This document shows, piece by piece, positions 60,837 to 64,000 of a stretch of 64,000 nt of DNA. The notes below the pieces were generated by a model. That model searched no databases. It saw only the letters and a list, made by a program, of their open reading frames with translations, and was not told the DNA's origin. The stretch comes from Siniperca chuatsi (taxonomy: Eukaryota; Chordata; Actinopteri; Centrarchiformes; Sinipercidae). The stretch spans positions 17,454,262-17,518,261 of the forward strand of contig NC_058063.1 of the NCBI RefSeq assembly GCF_020085105.1, written 5' to 3'. Position numbers and translations under genes: made by a program. The stretch's first letter is position 1. Each line of letters opens with the position of its first letter.

Positions 60837-63800
60837 CAGCTGAAACATCTATTAATGTTCTAGCTTATACAAATTGCAAAATAATGAAGTCATCATTAAT
60901 TAAACATATACTATAAATAGTTAAAAAATACTTAAGCAGAATTTAAACTTATGTTAAATACATACAAAATCGACAAACGAATTGTCCTTAAATGGGCGAG
61001 AATTCAAAATGACACATTTTCACAGTTTTTATATTTCAAAACATGACTTTTATTTTCAGTTTCACAGTTTGTATCTCACAGCCCATTTAGGCTATGGAAT
61101 AAAGTTTTGCAATGCCTTCAACAATATTTAAAGCATTTTATTCAAAGAAAGAACAATAACAATAATAAAGATTCAAAGAAAACAATTCATGTTGTGAGAA
61201 ATAGCATCATGTATTCCGCAGAGTGTTGCTGTGTTATTAAAAACAGAAATAACTGATGAATTTCGGCCTGTTGCAGGTCAGTGTCGAATACTGTTACAGT
61301 ACAATAAATGTGTTTAAACCAAAATAGGTTCAAAAATGTTCTTGATCTAAAAAAAGAACAAAAATATCTGTTTTTAACATCATCCTTTCTAATGACACAT
61401 CACACATCTGACTCAATGATTATGTCCTGTCCTTCCCTGACCCTTCCCTCAAGAGGACAGATAATGAGCGGGGCGGCGTTCTTTCCATTTTCTTGAACAC
61501 AGGGGTTAAAGTATGGGTAGAGAGGCTCAGAGAAGTGACACCCGCTGTAAGCGTAAATGAATGTGTCTTTGCTTCTGCGTCGTAGAAAGACACCGACCCT
61601 TCCTCGTAGTCCAGGAAGATACCGACTTTCTGGGGGGTTTCCTGGCATTTGAGGGTGACGGAGGGGCCGGCGCAGGCGCTGAGACTGCCACCTTTTCGCC
61701 GGCAGATCGCCCAGTAACCGCTGTCGGGACGAATAGTGATGGCCCCCTTCCTGTTGATGGACTCTCTAGCCACGCCAAGATCCCAGTCAGTTTTATCTCC
61801 AACCTGAAACACAACGTACAAAATACAAAGTCAGGCACACCAAACACTTTCAAACAACCAGCTCAGACATGCATATGACAGCGGAAAATTATTTTTAGGC
61901 TTTTTCTGTACAGTATCATGTTAAATAATGTGTTACTCCAACTGAAAATTTTGAGCTTAAAGTGTGTTTTCTTGTTTCTGAGCTCCTACCTGAACCACCC
62001 AGTAGCGTCTTCCAGATGTGAAGCTTTGTTTCCCCAAAACGCAGACGCAGGAGTCAAATCGCTGAGGATTGTCTGGGAGCGGGGCCTTCTGGCTGCTGAG
62101 GCTCACCTGTGGATCAATGAAATCATGGTTATCATCGCCATCTTCATCATATTGAACATTGGCCTGATTAGCAACACTGTCGTTGTCACCGCTACCAATT
62201 AATTGCCTCATCATGTTTTACATGTCCTGCTGTCTTTACAGTCTTAAATGTGAGAAACTATTCTGAAGAACTATTAGTTTCCTAAGGCGACTGTGCTCTT
62301 CACACATTTAAGTCAATGATCGTACAATCAGACAATACCTTCTTTCTGTCTGGAGACAGGACCAGCCAGCCTGAAGCAGTCTCGGGGTCCAGAGTGACAT
62401 CGACTGCAGAAACAAAGAAGAAAAACAGTGAGTCGGATAATAAAAACGGGTACTAATAAAGGTTAACCTATGTTATTGAAATAAGCAATGGATGTATGAT
62501 TGTGAACATACCTGCATATTGATCCATCTTGTCTGCTTCTGCAAAAACGGAGAACGAAAAGGTTGATTTCATGCATTGATTTTCACAATCTATCGCTCGA
62601 ATCTTTGGTCATTTTGTGAAGTAGATAAAGATTTTCAGCCAAAAGACTACTGACCTTCTGCAGACAGTTTGTTCCCAAGTTCCTGGCAGATGTCCACCAG
62701 CTTAGAGACAGCTCTCCTCACTGTCCCCATGCAGTTATCTGAGTGGACTGCCACCTCAGACCAGTCTTTAGTGGATGGGAGTTTACTTAGAGATGGGAAG
62801 CTCTAAAATAGGGAAGACACATGGGGTTTCTCATGAGTTCTTGAAATGCTGACGCAGCACAGAAATGTTGAAATGCAGTTCAGGTATCTAACCTGTAGGA
62901 GGTGAAGAGGGTGCTGAGTGAGCTCCAGGTGCTGCAGCTCGCTGCTCCTCGTCTGCAGTTGGTTGATTTCCTGCTCCAGCTCGACCAGCAGCTCCTCGGC
63001 TCTCCTCTCAGCTTCTCCCTGCCTCTCCTCGAGCTCCTCGACCAGCCCGGCCTGTTGTCTCTCAATGGCGGTTATCAGCAGGGTGCAGACCTGAGCGCTG
63101 CTCTGTATCTCTCTCTCTGTGATTTTCTGTCGATTGAAACAATAGAACATGTAAATTTACAGATAAAAAACAGACACACCTGAGCAGTTAACTCTTTTTG
63201 AACATGCATCCAGACAACAATGCCGGCCTTACTTTGCTGAGATCCACTGAATTTTTTATCTGCTCCATTTTGCTCAGTCTGGCGTGGATCATCTGTTGAA
63301 TGTCGGCCTTCGTCTCCCTCAAATGCATCTGCAAAATGTTAGAAGATATAACATTTTGAATATAGTTTGCTGAAAAATGCACAAAAAAGCAAGTGCTGAG
63401 AGAAAAGGTTTAATGACTTCAAGGGATGTTGACTGGGTGACTGAGTTCATTTTCTCACTGAAAAATGACAAAATACAGAAACAATAAAATAAACTTTTCC
63501 TCACCTTGATCCTCTTGCTCTCCTTCTCCATGGGGACGGTCTCATGGTGTTTATGGTGCCTCTCTGTGCAACTCACACACACAGGCGTCTGGTCGTTCTT
63601 GCAGAACATCGTCAGCGGCTTGTTGTGATTTCTGCAGAGCTGACCGGTGGGGAAGGTGGCCGGATCCGTCAGCCGGTGTCTCTGCAGGGCTGGATCCCTC
63701 AGGTGTGGTGTGAGGTGAAGCTCACAGTAAGACACCTGACACACGAGGCACGACTTGACCGCTGTTGACTCGTTTCCCTGGCAGATGTCACAGGGAACTT

Positions 63801-64000
63801 CGTCAGCCTCGAAGAGTTGGTTTGGGGAATGTTTCACAACGTCGACATCCTCCTCTTGTGTTTTTGTGGGCAGCAGAGACCTTTTGATTTGAATTCACTT
63901 CTGTTAAATCTCAATTTAATTCAAATATTTAGCTTTTTTATATGATTTGCAATCATCCGAAAGAACCAGAATGCTTCAAAAAGTAATAAAGAGATTCAAA
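60837..64000. repeat. Tandem unit C, truncated by the window edge
   Basis: Third head-to-tail copy. It matches A and B from CAGCTGAAACATCTATTAAT through the TRIM B-box exon and on to the window end, which falls just before the RING exon. Confidence 0.9.
61400..63880 (-). CDS. TRIM E3 ligase, copy C, 5' end outside window, frameshift in SPRY exon
   Basis: Exons visible: 63880-63505 (B-boxes, full 376 bases), 63328-63233, 63126-62893 (coiled coil, full 234 bases), 62802-62655, 62538-62512, 62403-62339, 62106-61990 ([11 protein letters not shown] intact) and 61803-61400. It lacks the lesions of A and B. The SPRY exon has two extra bases (AAATGAATGTGTC in place of AAATGAGTGTC, about 61558-61566). 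After AEAKT the reading frame changes, and the last third of the SPRY domain is replaced by an unrelated tail ending at 61420. The RING and leader exons should lie just beyond 64000. The protein might still be made with a shortened SPRY. Confidence 0.75.

Overview
The window looks like nuclear DNA of a spiny-rayed (percomorph-type) teleost. The genes are split by GT-AG introns, the flanks are AT-rich, many short inverted-repeat (MITE-like) elements of types common in fish genomes are present, and there is a tandem TRIM expansion of the kind fish carry. Exons were assembled by hand from conserved protein motifs, reading phase and splice sites. No alignment or database search was run.

Left and centre (about 0.2-35 kb) hold three single-copy genes. 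A KHNYN/N4BP1-family RNA-binding endonuclease gene lies on the minus strand; six coding exons are visible and the 3' end is outside the window. Next, head to head with it, is ripk3 on the plus strand: 12 coding exons, 489 codons, with a kinase domain and a C-terminal RHIM-like motif. Tail to tail with ripk3 is a cerebellin-type secreted C1q gene on the minus strand (3 exons, 207 codons). In human 14q12, RIPK3, CBLN3 and KHNYN are also close neighbours, so this block appears to be conserved synteny, and it supports the gene calls. Introns and spacers are filled with dispersed repeats. One hAT-like MITE sits exactly on a ripk3 splice donor and has duplicated it.

Right part (about 38.9-64 kb) is a head-to-tail tandem array of a unit of about 10.5-11.5 kb: copy A 38918-49378, copy B 49379-60836, and copy C from 60837 past the window edge. 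Each complete unit holds, on the minus strand, a RING/B-box/coiled-coil/PRY-SPRY TRIM gene of nine coding exons with a TATA-type promoter. Beyond it lies an intact 197-codon ORF for an unrecognised protein ending in a single hydrophobic tail segment. The unit ends with a GC-rich composite repeat exactly at the junction with the next unit. All three TRIM copies carry reading-frame lesions, but in different exons. The 197-codon ORF is open in both complete copies. Copy A carries a LINE fragment that B lacks, and B carries a 1.9 kb insertion that A lacks.

Functionally, khnyn (cofactor of ZAP-directed viral RNA decay), ripk3 (necroptosis) and TRIM/SPRY ligases all belong to innate immunity, and ISRE-like sites lie in the likely khnyn promoter. 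Whether the neighbouring genes act together is inference. The most plausible undescribed item is the TRIM plus tail-anchored-protein pair that has been amplified as one unit.
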